Under the pieces are notes generated by a model. That model had not been told where the DNA came from. It was given only the letters and a program-made list of their open reading frames with translations, and searched no databases. Positions 47,396-59,488 of a stretch of 64,000 nucleotides of DNA are shown one piece after another. The translations under genes were made by a program, and so were the position numbers. The stretch's first letter is position 1. Every line of letters begins with the position of its first letter. This stretch comes from Sporothrix humicola (taxonomy: Eukaryota; Ascomycota; Sordariomycetes; Ophiostomatales; Ophiostomataceae), in the NCBI GenBank assembly GCA_021396245.1, contig WNYE01000007.1:310001-374000 (forward strand), read 5' to 3'.

Positions 47396-50300
47396 GAATA
47401 TGCACAGCTCAATTCTCTTCATCAACTCTCGGAAGATAACCAAAAAGGGGAGAATCGACAAGGGTGGAGAGGATCACAGTGCTGTGGTCTCGTGCAAATG
47501 CAAATGCGCGGGTCTGCAGGAGTGTCGAGAGTAGACTAGATGTGGACACTGCCTGGTCACAACTGCGGGCATCAAGGCGGTATCCTCGTTCTTGGTCCTG
47601 TTGCTATTTTCCCCCCCCAAAAAAGTTTGATTTGATTTATTTCAGCTTCAATATTACTTCCATGTTTTGTTGAAGAGCCTCTTTTCTACGCCCGTGGCGG
47701 TCAGAAGGGCCAAGAGGTATGAAAATAGACAAAAGACAGAAAGAAGAAAGAAAATGTGGTCGAGGACCGAGAGATATCATTGCACAAACAGGGCTTGGCC
47801 ACCTGGCTGAGTTCTCTATTTACTGGTCTTTGCATATCAGAGCTTGGCCGGTCGAAAAATGAAACCAACACACATGGCGCCAGGACGCAAAGCCACCAGA
47901 ACGCCAAAATACCAAGAGCTAGGAGGACGCAGGAAGCAGGAAGAAGGAGCTTTGGGCTGGGCACAATGGCAACACAGAAACAGGAACAGGCACAAAATAG
48001 AAATAAAGGTAAGAGGAAGCCAGGTAACAACAACAAGAAAAGATGACCGATCCTAGGCGCACGCAGAAGTATTATCGTGGTTGTGCACCCCAAAAAATTA
48101 ACCGACGGCGATGAGGGCTGGATGTGGACGAGAAAATAAGGCCATGGCTCGGCTACGGCAAGATCTCACTGAATACAGAATACAAAATAGACAGGCATAT
48201 GAAGGATGAAGGAGATGCAGTGTGCAAGCCATCGAGCTTCAGCGGCGGTTGTACGCCGTGGTGGCGCGTGGAGGGGAAATGGGAGAGAGGAAAATGACAA
48301 AGAAACGTGAGCATGGATGGCCAGCCTCAATAATGAAGTCATATCCAGTGCATATTCTGAGAAATACTCAAATTTTACCGTCCAAATACGAGTCACATAT
48401 AATTTGTGTCGAGATGTCGTCCATACAAAGGGGTTGAATATACCATGGCTTTCAGCCTCGGGGCGAAAGTCCGCACAGAGACAAGAAAAAGAACAGTGCT
48501 AGAGTGTTTGTAGAGTATGCCTTAGACAAAATGTCCAGAAAGCCGGAATGCAGACGGAAGAATACCCAGACAGCACTCAGACAGTACTCACTGCTCAGCT
48601 CCTCAGACAAAATCAGAGACTCTGGGGCTCACATTGTCTGCACAAGCCCCAATCCTGTGCCCAAAGGCCCTGTCTTCTATTCATTCAGTGTTCATCAGCT
48701 ATTACAGCTATTCTTATTTTTTTTTCCTGCCCAAAAACACCATTTTTATTCCCGATTTGCTTGTGTCACCATAGCAAGGTTGAACAAGGCTTGTCAGGTC
48801 CTCTTGGTTGGCTTTTCTCTCATTCTCCATACGAGATGACCAATAAAGTGGGCTTCTACTTACCCCCGGTTTTCCGTACTCGTGTGCTTTTGTGGGTTGT
48901 TAAATCCTCTGTTTTTTTAGAGAACTTTTCAGGGAGCTTCCTGTTTTCTTCTCGTTGGACGCCACGCTGCTTATTTCGGTCAGCCTCGAGATTGCTTCAC
49001 CGGTGAAGAGAGCATTGTAGGCGAGTAAAGCGCAGAATATATGCTCGCTGTGGAAATAAAGGTGTGAGGAAGAATGAAGATCATGTTTTTCTTTTGATAT
49101 TTTTCTTTGTCTCTGTCCACCCCTTTTTCTCGTGCAAATGTGGCGCTTCATTGTCACTGCAAGCCCAGATCGGCGACATGAAGCTATCATCGTCCTGTAC
49201 ATTTCTCATTTTTTCTCTATTTACTTTTTTTCAGACTTGTTTGATTTTTTCCCGCGTTGACTGCATCCCAGATTAGCAGGGTATCTCGGTCCAGAAAGTC
49301 CGTTTTTCAGCCTAGGAAAATCAAAGATGAGAACAAGGGGCGGGCAGGAACGGGTCAATGGACAGGTCAAAGAAACTCAGAGGAGCTCAGCATGCATGCG
49401 TGCGCCTTGGGTGATATTCCAAGGCTCGGGGAGGACAAAATGCATGTAGGCAGACATAGGCATGTGCGACCTTGGCACAGCAGCATCTCATTCTGGTGTG
49501 GTGCGTATGTGCTTTCTTCTTTTCCTGTTGTCGTCTTTCGTCTTTCGTCTCTACTGAATCTTTGCCGGCTTTCCTATGTGAGGCATGATCATACCTGGAA
49601 AGGGAAAGGAAAACGCGTACATAAGTAAAATTCAAAATATGGCAAGCAATGACATCACACAAAATAGAATTTCACAGCAAACCGACCGACAAAGTGGGCT
49701 CATGGCCTTTCTTCACATCTCCACCACGGCCACATGAGGTCCAGCTACCGCCTCCTCAGAATCTCAATCACCGTGCCCCGGTGGTCGGGCTGCGCTGTTT
49801 GTGCAAACCTCAAAAGGTCCAAACTCGATTCAGCCCTCGTCCCATCTCAAGCCAGGGCGCGTGTATGTGTTTGTGTCTGTGTCGACGGATAAAAGCCAAG
49901 AACTGCAGCTTAACACTCCCAAATCGGGAGGTTGAGACGGACAGGGTCGAAAACGAAGCCTAGACTCCCTTCATTGTGCTCCATGTCAATGTGGCTCCAT
50001 GATGCACGGCTCGTGTTGTAATGATGGATCGGAAGAAAAGCACCAGTTTGATGAACGTTGGCACACGTATAGCCAATGAAGCCGGACGAGGGCGTCTGTC
50101 ACAAGGCATGGCGCAGGTACCCTTTTTCCTCCTTCTCGTATTCGGTCACGCGTCCGGGGACGAGGCATGTCTATGACGACGAAAATGGACATGTTCCTCG
50201 AGGAGTCATGGAAATATGGGTTGAAGAGAAATACCATGCACCTCATAGACGACTAGGCATGAATCACGGGACGATTGGAAGGAATGGGAATAAAGAAGAG

Positions 50301-50589
50301 AACGGAAGCGAGAAAACGAAGAAGAAAGAAGCGAAAAAGAAGGCAGCATCGACAAATCGCCGACGAGAAACAGGGGTGAACGTCCAAGATGACATGGATT
50401 ACAAGCAGGGAGGGCATCCAGCCCAATATAAACACGAAAACGTACAAAGTGCAGAGAAGAGAACAGATGTACAAAACAGGAAAACCAGACAGGGGATGGA
50501 GTGTTGCGCCCGAAGCGAGACCACATGTCATAAGGAAACATTGCTGACTCTCCACAAAACACAAGGCACAGAATTCAAATCATAGGAGC

Positions 50590-50613
50590 ACAGAAACACA
50601 GAAACACAGAAAC
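50590..50613. repeat. Tandem repeat, 8-bp unit (ACAGAAAC) x3
   Basis: Three exact copies in non-coding DNA, with a fourth, degenerate unit following. Confidence 0.85.
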
Positions 50614-52860
50614 ACAAACGCACAGATGCCTTGAGGCTGAAGGATGCTGAACATGAGGATGGTAGGACCGGGCCAGGGCATCGGCATGGGATCAGACCAC
50701 ATGTTCATGGGACTTTCGGGAAGATAATAGAAACAAAGTCTTAAGGAAAATAAGACAAGGATGAGAGACGGGAAAATAAACATTCAGAAACAGAAACAAA
50801 ACCAAAAAAAAAAAAACATAAATGAGAAACATCCCATAGTAATCATCCGAGAGGAAGTAAACGTAACAAAATCAGAGAGGGGCATCTACCGGATCAATAT
50901 GAAGGCTATGGTCGGAAAAGAAACATATACTAGGATGCAAGGTAGTGTCGGGAATGAAAAAATTAAGCTTTTGCTTCTCGTAGGCTCGGGCCGTCACATA
51001 CAACGTTTTTACTCGACAGGCCTTTTAAGAAGATGCACTTTATCAATGTATCCCATGATAAATGAAACGTGACAGTATTTCAGCTCCGTCTGAGATGTTT
51101 CGAGTTACGCTGTGATGATCGGAAGAACGGTCCGTCCAATTTCCCTGCTTTCGTTCATATCCAATTGTTGACTCCTAGAATGTGTGCGTACCAACTCCGT
51201 AAATTTGGTATGGGAGCAAACCGTGATTGCTATTGTGAAGTGTTCTACGATGTATCGTACGCGGAATAAGATTTTTTTGTTTGTTATTTAACGTGTACTT
51301 GGTTTCCATTTTATTTTATTTTTTTGAAAGAAAAATCACGTCGCATATTATTCAAATTAAATGTTTTTGAAAAAAGAAATGAAATACCAATAAATAAGCA
51401 ACTAGAAAGACCGCTGCAATCGTATCCTAGCAAGGACTAGCTTAGACTACAACCGAGAGAGAATGCCAAAAAGACTACGCTGAAGAGAGCACCACGTACC
51501 ATCGTCGATTATGTCATGTCATGGAATATTTACAGGTCCATCTATACATGGGCCTGCAGCTTTTGTAACATTAAGACCGCCTACGGACGCAAACAGACTC
51601 AGTGCAGGTTTGGTCGATGCAGCCGCAACATCTGCCGCGGTGATCAGTCCTCTCTTCCCGATTCGAACAGCGAAGGAGTTCGCAGCTTGCCAAGTGAAAA
51701 GAAAGGAGAAAAAGAAAGAAAATGCCGCGAATGTCTCGGCCCATGCAAACCCCGCTTACCGGTTTCTTTACACAGGGCCGGGCAATCCAAGACAAAACCG
51801 ATGCAGAAGAAGAGAAATAAGAGACCGAGGTTGGCTGGAGAAAGAAGGGAAGGAGGGCCAAAAGCCGATGCAGAAATAAAAGCAAAATAAGAAAGAGAAA
51901 GAGAAACAGAAACGGAACGGAAAAGGGATTAAAATCTCCGGGCCTGCATGTCCATTACCGTGCATGCGCAAACGTCCGTAGGAGAGGATGTTCGTCTGTG
52001 AGTCTGGGAGAATCCTTCTGAAAGTCGAGGCCCAGAAAGAAGCAGTAAAACAGGGCCAAGAAAACAAGAAGCCAGGGAGCCAAGAGGGGAGTGACGGTGT
52101 GCCTTTGGTAGGTAGATGTGGTTGCACAAAAATCCTCGGGAGGTTACTCATTGATTATTTATGTTTAATTATTTTTGGCTCGTAATTCCTTGCTGAGGTA
52201 AAGGTACATGTGCCTGTTTCTTTTCTTTTCTACTTCTTGTTTCCCATTTCTTCTCCTCAATCCTTCAGCTCATATTTCGGTCCCGAGGGTTTCTGCTTTT
52301 GCATTCCTCGTGGCCTGCGCCACATACTCTTGATAATTTTCAATAGCTGATGCAGACAACTCTGTGACACCCACCAAAATAGAAAACTGGGCCATTCACC
52401 TGTTCAAAAAATTTAGCAAATTAAGAGGAAAGGAGGACAAGCCCGAGGCGCAGAAAGAGGCAGAGGACGTAACCTAACACACGGCTTCTTGCAGCGGGAA
52501 ATCCACCAAGGAAATCGAGTCATGCTGTGCTGTGGTCCGTATCTGTATGTTTGTTCAAGAACGAGAAAATGTGAAAATGAAGCCAGGACTTATGGAGTAA
52601 ACAAAAAACGTATTAAAATGTTCGGTGCACTACCTAACAGAGACGAGCTCGGCAAATTCCGGTACAAAAAGGTATAAGAAAAGGAAAGGCAAGAAACCAA
52701 AAGAGAAAAAAGAAGACAAAAAAGAATAAACCAAAACAATCAAGAGAGGCCCAAGAGAATACCACGTACTACTATGCAATAGAAAACCCTGATGTGAAGA
52801 CGCAATAGACACAAAAAACCCAAGCCCAAAAAAGATAGACATATGCAAGACGGAACTGCT

Positions 52861-55800
52861 TTACTGCAGCAGTGTGGCTTCCTCGTCCAGCACACCGAAC
52901 AAGCCTTCAATCTCCTTTTCGATGATGCGCAGCTCTTCGGCTACCTGGCCCGTCACAAGCGCATAGGCGTAAAGCAGTGCGTAGTCGCGTTCCTCAACGT
53001 TGACAAGCGGAGGGTCGGGAGGCGGCGGGGCTGCCCCAGTTCCTGAGGATGACTCTGCTCCTTTTGATGCTGCCGCCGCCGTCGCGCTATTGCGCCGACT
53101 GCCGTGCTGGGCAATATCCTCTTCCTCCTCGTTGCTGCCGTCTTCGTCCTCTTCGGCAATAGCCGACGTCGAGAGGAGGTTGCTGTTGAACTGGTTCTTG
53201 ACCGCCGTGGCGTGCTCCTTGCGGAACTGGAAGATCTTGGCCAGCAGCCGGTCGCGAACAATAGTGACACCCGGCAGCGCGTCCGTCAGCGGATACTCGA
53301 GCATAAACGAGCTGGCCAGCACCTGGAACACGTGACAGATGCGGTCACAGAGCATGGCGCGCTCGGTCGCCGTATAGTACAGCAAAGCGCGCTCGCCCTC
53401 GGTCAAGTGGCCACGGCGCTGTGTCAATAGACTCATGGCATAGAATCCGTCGAGGGCGCGGTTGGTGGCGGCCATCATGCGGCCGCACGCGGCAAAAGGG
53501 AATGGACCCCTCAGCTCAAACTCGGAAGCAGCGCCCTGCCGTAAAGTCTCGAGGCGGCCGGCATAGCGCTGCAGCGCGGCCTGTTCGCCCGACTTGAGGT
53601 ACGAGCGCGTGCAGTCGCTGCGTAACAATATCGCCAGCGGACCACGCTTCCAAATGAGACCCATTTGCAAGTACAAAACAGAAACACCTTCCTTGAAGCG
53701 GCGGCGTGCCGAGATGGGCCAGACGACGCGACAGACGATTAGACCCCACAGGATACCGGCGGTGACAGCCAGGAATCGATGCTTGGCAATCTCCATGATA
53801 AACGGGTGCACACCACCCTCATCATCGTCATCGTCGTCGACACGCTGCGAAAGCGAGTACGCGTAAAGCGTAATCACGTTGTAGGCCAGCAGCGTCGTGC
53901 GGCCCAGCGGCGCCTTGCCACGGTCAATCATGACAAAGAAGCTGGAAAAGGCGACCACGTAGCCCAGGATCATAAGCGGCAGCGCATAGCCCTGGCTAAT
54001 ATTCCAGTTGATGACGGCGCATGTCGAGCCGGCAAGTGTGGCCAGGAACCGTGCCAGGCCAGTCGTGTTGGAGGCGCCGACGGTCATGGAACACACAATC
54101 ATGAATGACAACAGACCCCACTCGCCTCTCCAGTGCATGTACATATCGCGGGTCTGAGGATTGAAGGCCATGGATGCCCACAGCATGGCACCGATGCCGA
54201 CCTTGATGCCGAAGCGGATGTCGTCGCGCATGAGGACGCGGAAGAAGCGGAGCACGGTCTGGGCCAATCTACGGACCATCTCGTTAGACTGCGGCGCGGC
54301 CTGCCAACTGAACGTGTCGCGCTGCTTGATCATCTCATCGGGGATACCACGCGGCAGACGGGACCTGCGGATCGGGCGAACGGTCCTGCTCTGAATGTCG
54401 CCAATGGTAATGGTGCTGGTATTGGTGTTGGTGCGGTTGATACCATTGGCTCCAAGGCCGGTACGGGCTTGGCTACCAGATGCGTTTCCGTTGACGTTTC
54501 CATTTGGAGCCGAAGGGTTGTCGATGTAGCTGTCGAACATGCCGTCGTGATCGCCAATACGATCCGGCACGGCCGCGTCAAAGGGCAGCACCGATGGGTA
54601 GCGCGACTGCGGGGCCTTCCAGAACAAAAGCCAGCGCCAGCTGCGGCGATTGTGGTCGCGGATAAGCTTGAGGTCATCGAGCACATCGAGGTACTTGGTC
54701 ATCTCTTCGCCAAAGGCCTGCAGGCTGAAACTGAAATGGCCGCAGGCAGCAGCGACTTCTTCATAGTCGGCCTTGATTTTCTCAGAACGCGGCCGGCCCA
54801 GCTCAATTGTCTTGTACAGCTCTTCCAGTGCATCGGCACGAGCGGTATTGAACAGGGCCAGAGCATCTGTGAGACTCTGGCGGTAGTGGTCGTTGATATG
54901 AATCTCGAACCGAGGGGGGCCACCAAAGGGCGAATCGCGAAGGACAGTAGCCAGGGTGAATGCCAGGGATTTCATAGATGGGCCAAGCATGCTGATAAAT
55001 ATGTCAAAAATTTCAGACGAAGTGCGCAGCGTGGCCGTGCTGTCGCGCCTAGACTTTCCGCTGCGAATGGACGAGGCGCGGTCTGTAATGTCAAGCAGAG
55101 GCATATGATTGACTGCAGGGCGCGAACTCGGCGGTGTGTTCATCAGGCCACCAGTATCGTTATCGCTGTACTCGGTGATCAGAGGCGCTTCCGGCCGGTC
55201 CTCGCTGCTTTCGTCTGATGCCTCGTCAATGGCAGACAGGACAGCCAGCCGGCCGCTGCGCTGGAAGCTAGAACTAGCACGGTACAGCTGAGGGCGGGAT
55301 GACGAAGAACTAGACGAGGAGGATGCCACAGCATTGAGGGCAGGAGAGGGAGACGAAGATGGAGAGAAGGTGTTCGAAAGGGGAGACCCGTAAAATTGGT
55401 CGAGGATTGACGGAGCTTGCGCCGCTGCTGCGGCTGCAGATGTCGTCGGGATGCCTTCGGTTGGAGGCGTCGAGCCTGATGCCGGTCCAGCCGCGGCCAA
55501 GGCAGCTGATTCGCGAAGCAATTCAAACTGCGTGTTGGCTGCACTGCGCAGACCACCAATGGAAAGTGCCAGCGTCTCCATGGACTTGTAGACGAGCTTC
55601 TCAAACTGGTAGAGACTGGCGTGGCCGACGGCAAAGTGCTCGTACTTGGCCTCCTTGAGGTTCTTGGTCATTTGTGCGTGTGCCGTTGTCCAGTTGCTAG
55701 CAGCGGTGCGGTACTCAGCCGACACCGTGAGCTCGTCCTCGGCGCCGCTCAAGAATCCGTGCGTGATCATGGCCAGCATATCACCGAGAGATGTTGATGC

Positions 55801-56869
55801 TTGTGTAAACGAATCCCTCAGAAGCGCACGAGCTGACACACGCCACAGCAAAAGACTGACGGCAGAGGTTGTGCTGATGCCAAAAATGAGCGTCCTGAGC
55901 ACCTGGGCGACCTTGTCGTTTGAGAAGACACTGCTGTAGGTGGCGTTCTCCTTGGTGACGACGGTAATAATGGCCAGCGAGGCCAATGTACAGCCAACAT
56001 TGACAGACGGGTTGTTGAGGCGCTGCTTGACCCAGCCGATGAAGCCAAACGCGACGCCGATGAACAGGAACAGGACAATCGTATAAGCAAACGTCACCCA
56101 GCCGAGGACGGATCCAAAGAGCACCGACGTAGCCATGGACAAGATCGAGATAATTTCTGCATATGCAATTGCCACGACGCCAATGGCCGTTGCTTCGATC
56201 ATTGAGCCAGCAGTTCGTGCAGGGTGGAAATAGACAGTGATCGTGGCCACCAGGTGTTTTCCGTCAAGGCGACCGAGCAGGTTCGAGAGCGGTGGCCAGA
56301 AGGTCCACAAACTGGCGATTGTGTAGGCGACTGTGCATTTGATAACTCCTCTTCCCTTAGGCGAGTCCATCCAGGACCGAAAGCGCCCCAGGCCATCGCG
56401 GGAGGCGCGGCCGGCCGCTTCGAAGCGCGAAATGAACCCTGCCGCAGAGAAAAAGGACTCGTCGTTCTCGTCGTCGTCGCTAAGGGAGCCGGAGGAAGAC
56501 ATGTTTCCTGGTCGGGGCGAGGAAGAGCCGTTTCGGAGGGTGAATTGTCGACGAGATCGCTCGCCGGTCGAGGGTATGATGAATGTGCCATTGCGGAGTT
56601 TCTGTAAGAAAACAACGAAAACGAGAGACAACGAGTTAGATAAGATGCTGGACAAGAAACGGGACGATGAGTGGGCAAAGAAATGATGTGATGCGGCGCA
56701 CCGCCAGCTGTCCCGTGTTGCACTCAATTTGCATCTGCATGACACGCGACGAGGAAATCAGGGAAAGGAGCAAAGGAGGAAAGTCACTTACACTTCGCTT
56801 GGCTGCCCGGCGTGGCGGCCATTGGCTGCTGCCAGCCGGGCCTCTTGAATTCGTGACGTTGTCGCCCAT
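52861..56869 (-). CDS. FUSC/aromatic-acid-exporter-like membrane protein (Bre4-like)
   Basis: Polytopic membrane protein of 1272 residues. Two exons: 56792-56869 (26 residues, MGDNVTN...) and 52861-56601. The intron begins GTAAGT and ends TTACAG, and frame is kept. After an acidic Ser/Asp stretch, a first hydrophobic block (about residues 110-290) has several membrane helices. A long soluble middle part with Ser- and Ala-rich linkers follows. A second helix block (about 830-1040) contains WGLLSFMIVCSMTVGASNTTG and LALPL-like helices. This duplicated layout is that of the fungal FUSC/ArAE_2 (DUF2421/DUF2422) family, which includes yeast Bre4, linked to brefeldin A sensitivity. Transport substrate and location are unknown. 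It is divergent from the HAD phosphatase gene, with about 770 bases between the two starts. A role in melanin precursor export is possible by proximity but unsupported. Confidence 0.85.
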
Positions 56870-57641
56870 CGCCGGGCGTCGATGGTCGTTCTGTCGTCGA
56901 ATATGGGATGAGGTTGAAGAAGGAAAGAAAGGCTCGGAGGAAAGAGCAAGTGCGACGCGAGGCTTTGGATTCAAGGACAGGCTTGGCTGATAAAAGGGAA
57001 ACAGGGTGCTGGCCCAGGCCGCTATGGGAAAGAGCGTATCGCTAGTGGTGGAGACGCCCGAATGCGGGTGCCTACAGCGCCCTGGCCAGCCAATCAGCCA
57101 CGTGCATTGCAATTGACAGCGGGGCGGGCACCACTGCAGGGCGCTATCTGCACTTTCTTGCACCTTGCTGGTTGTAATACTTGGGCTGAACTTGGCAGGT
57201 TGATTCTTGGTCTGACGCTGTCTGACAGATCATGGCAGACGTTGACAAGGACGGGTGACAACTGTTTTCATTAAGGATCACGAAACCGAAGATATTATAG
57301 TCATTGCTTGAACTTTGCTTGACTGCATTTAGAGCTCCATTTGCAGTCTCGTTCAAGCTTATGGCTTTTGTCACATGACGCGGCTGGCCGAGCCTTGTAG
57401 CAGACACAATAATTGCTTGTTTGGGACAAGCTAACAAGCGTAATGACACTGGTCGCTCCTCCCCGCGTTGGACGTTCTAAGGACCGCCGGCCAAGCCAGG
57501 GCCAACCCCGCTGTCTCCAATTCATATAGCGCGTTGGGAGACGATACCGAACATCAACCTCCAATTGACAAACAAAAAAGAGTCACAGACTTGACCTGTG
57601 TCTCACATCAGGCATAGTTTGTACGGCCTGTCACCAATCCC
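56870..57641. promoter_or_regulatory. Shared divergent promoter region (FUSC gene / HAD phosphatase gene)
   Basis: About 770 bases between two divergent starts. It contains CCAAT-type motifs in both orientations (for example CCAATC near 57091 and 57634 and CCAATT near 57517) but no recognised gene. Confidence 0.5.
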
Positions 57642-58786
57642 ATGCGCACAGCTCGAACGGCCTGCGCATCCGTCTTCCGGACATCTCTTGTTCGTGCTCC
57701 GGCTTTTTATTCTTCTCGGCCATTCGCCTCTTCTTTTAATATCACTTCTGCCTCAACTACCAAAAATTCACAAAAATACTTCCTACAAAACTTCTCGTCT
57801 TCTTCCACATACACAGCCTCATCTGCAGCAGCCATGGCTGCTCCAATTCCCACACAGGCGGCATCCCCGCACCAGAAGCAGTTTGCTCCTCTAGCAGGCC
57901 GCACTCCTGAGACCACAGTTTTAACCAAGACGGCGCCTGGCCAGCCCAAGGTGCTGCGCGGTGTTGTTTTTGATGTTGACGGAACTCTCTGGTAAGCTGA
58001 ATCTCAAAATAATATCCTTGTTACACCACATGCATCACTTTGTACACCCATACTGATGCCCATCACTTCCATCTCAGCGTCCCTCAGACGTACATGTTTG
58101 GCCAGATGCGTGCTGCTCTCGGTATCACTAAGGGTGTTGATATCCTCGACCACATCTACGCCCTGCCCACGCCTGAGCAGCAGCAGGAGGCCATGGAGAG
58201 CATCCGCAATATCGAGCGTGCTGCCATGGCCTCGCAGGAAGCCCAGCCCGGCCTTGCCCCGCTCATGGACTACCTCGACGCCCGCGGCGTTCCCAAGGCC
58301 ATTTGTACTCGCAACTTTGAGCAGCCTGTCCTACACCTCCTCGGCAAGTTCCTCGATGGCCATGTCTTTGAGCCAATCGTGACACGCGACTTCCGCCCGC
58401 CCAAGCCCGACCCGGCTGGCATTCTGCACATTGCTCGCAGCTGGGGCTTCCTCCGGTCGACCGACGCCGCCGACAACGACGACACTGCTGACCACGCCGT
58501 GGTTGTCGCTGAGCAGAAGGAGGAGGAGGAGGCCGAGGCTGCCCAGTCTAATGGGAAAGTCCACTCTGTGCCCGAGGCCGATGCTTCTGCCCTGATCATG
58601 GTTGGTGACTCGATTGACGACATGACTGCCGGCCGCAAGGCTGGTGCCGCCACTGTTCTGCTTGTCAACGACGTCAACAAGCATCTTGCCGACCATGAGC
58701 ACACAGATCTCGTTATCTCTCGTCTGGATGAGCTGATTGATGTGCTAGAGAAGGGATTCGTTGGCCGTGAGATCGCTGCCGCCTAA
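57642..58786 (+). CDS. HAD-superfamily hydrolase (YOR131C-like), likely mitochondrial
   Basis: Predicted phosphatase of 352 residues in two exons, 57642-57991 and 58078-58786; the intron begins GTAAGC and ends CTCAG. HAD motifs: I, D111-V-D113-G-T; II, Thr194 in ICTRNF; III, Lys226 in PPKPDP; IV, G-D294-S-I-D-D298. The second exon must join directly after DGTL to give DGTLCVPQTYMFGQMR, which resembles yeast YOR131C-type proteins. The first 60 or so residues are Arg/Ser-rich and free of acidic residues, consistent with a mitochondrial presequence. An in-frame ATG at codon 65 (AMAAPIP) could give a cytosolic form. An acidic, low-complexity insert of about 45 residues (around 241-287) lies between motifs III and IV and is probably a surface loop. 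The substrate is unknown. Confidence 0.88.
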
Positions 58787-59488
58787 AGAATATATACAAG
58801 ATGTTCAAAGATATACACAAGATGTATGGACCGGATAGGGATGGGAATAAACATGGAAGAGCCTGAAAAATGGAGGAGGGTGGATTAGACAAAATTAATG
58901 TCCCAAGTCAAACAAAAAATTGAAAAAAAAAAAAAAAGACTCTACAACGCAATCATACGTAATCACCTCTGTTACAAAACCCACAACGCCAAACGCTCTT
59001 TGCTCTTTACTTGGGTTCATACTCGCCCATGGTATGGCGTCTCAGGTAAGCAGTAAGCATCGTACTAAGTGGCAGACAAAAGGAAATAGTCATGACAGTG
59101 TGGCGCAAAGAATACGTAAAATCAGAGTCAAACGAAATGTAGGTGAGATAGGATAGATTGCTTGGCATGATATAACCAAAGATACAGAAAGAACGCAATG
59201 AAAGGACAAATGAGATGAGAAAATTCAAGATGAAAATGAGACAAAAGAAAAAGAGAAAAAAAAGAAGAAAAAAAAAATCTTAAGAAAAAGAATAAAAAGA
59301 AGAGAAATGGAAATGGAAAAGAGCGGAAGAAGAGGCGGCCATCATCGCTAAATCACATGTATACATATATATTTTCCTGTTCCGTCACATCGTATGGCTT
59401 TCCTGCAAAAAGAAAAAAGAAAGAAAAACCACAAAAATCCGGGTGCGTGCTAGTCGTCTTGTCTTTTTTCACTTATTTTTTCTTGGTC
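58787..59488. other. Intergenic region between convergent HAD and MAPKK genes
   Basis: 3' untranslated regions of both genes. It has a 15-base A run near 58922 and A-rich DNA at 59240-59320. No gene is seen. Confidence 0.6.

Larger units (their letters stand above)
46766..52860. other. Intergenic region upstream of the oxidase and downstream of the FUSC gene
   Basis: No gene is recognised in 6.1 kb. The oxidase promoter side (46850-47330) is purine-rich on the + strand, that is, pyrimidine-rich in the oxidase sense. Further purine-rich blocks lie at about 50270-50350, 51690-51930 and 52660-52760. Tandem repeats are at 47372 and 50590. Open frames are short and of biased composition. Confidence 0.55.

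Noticed and set aside
51657..51680. Possible tRNA B-box-like word (GATTCGAAC)
   Set aside because: No matching A-box, acceptor stem or cloverleaf around it.
54133..55218. 361-codon open frame antisense to the FUSC-like gene
   Set aside because: Shadow of a well-supported membrane protein; biased composition.
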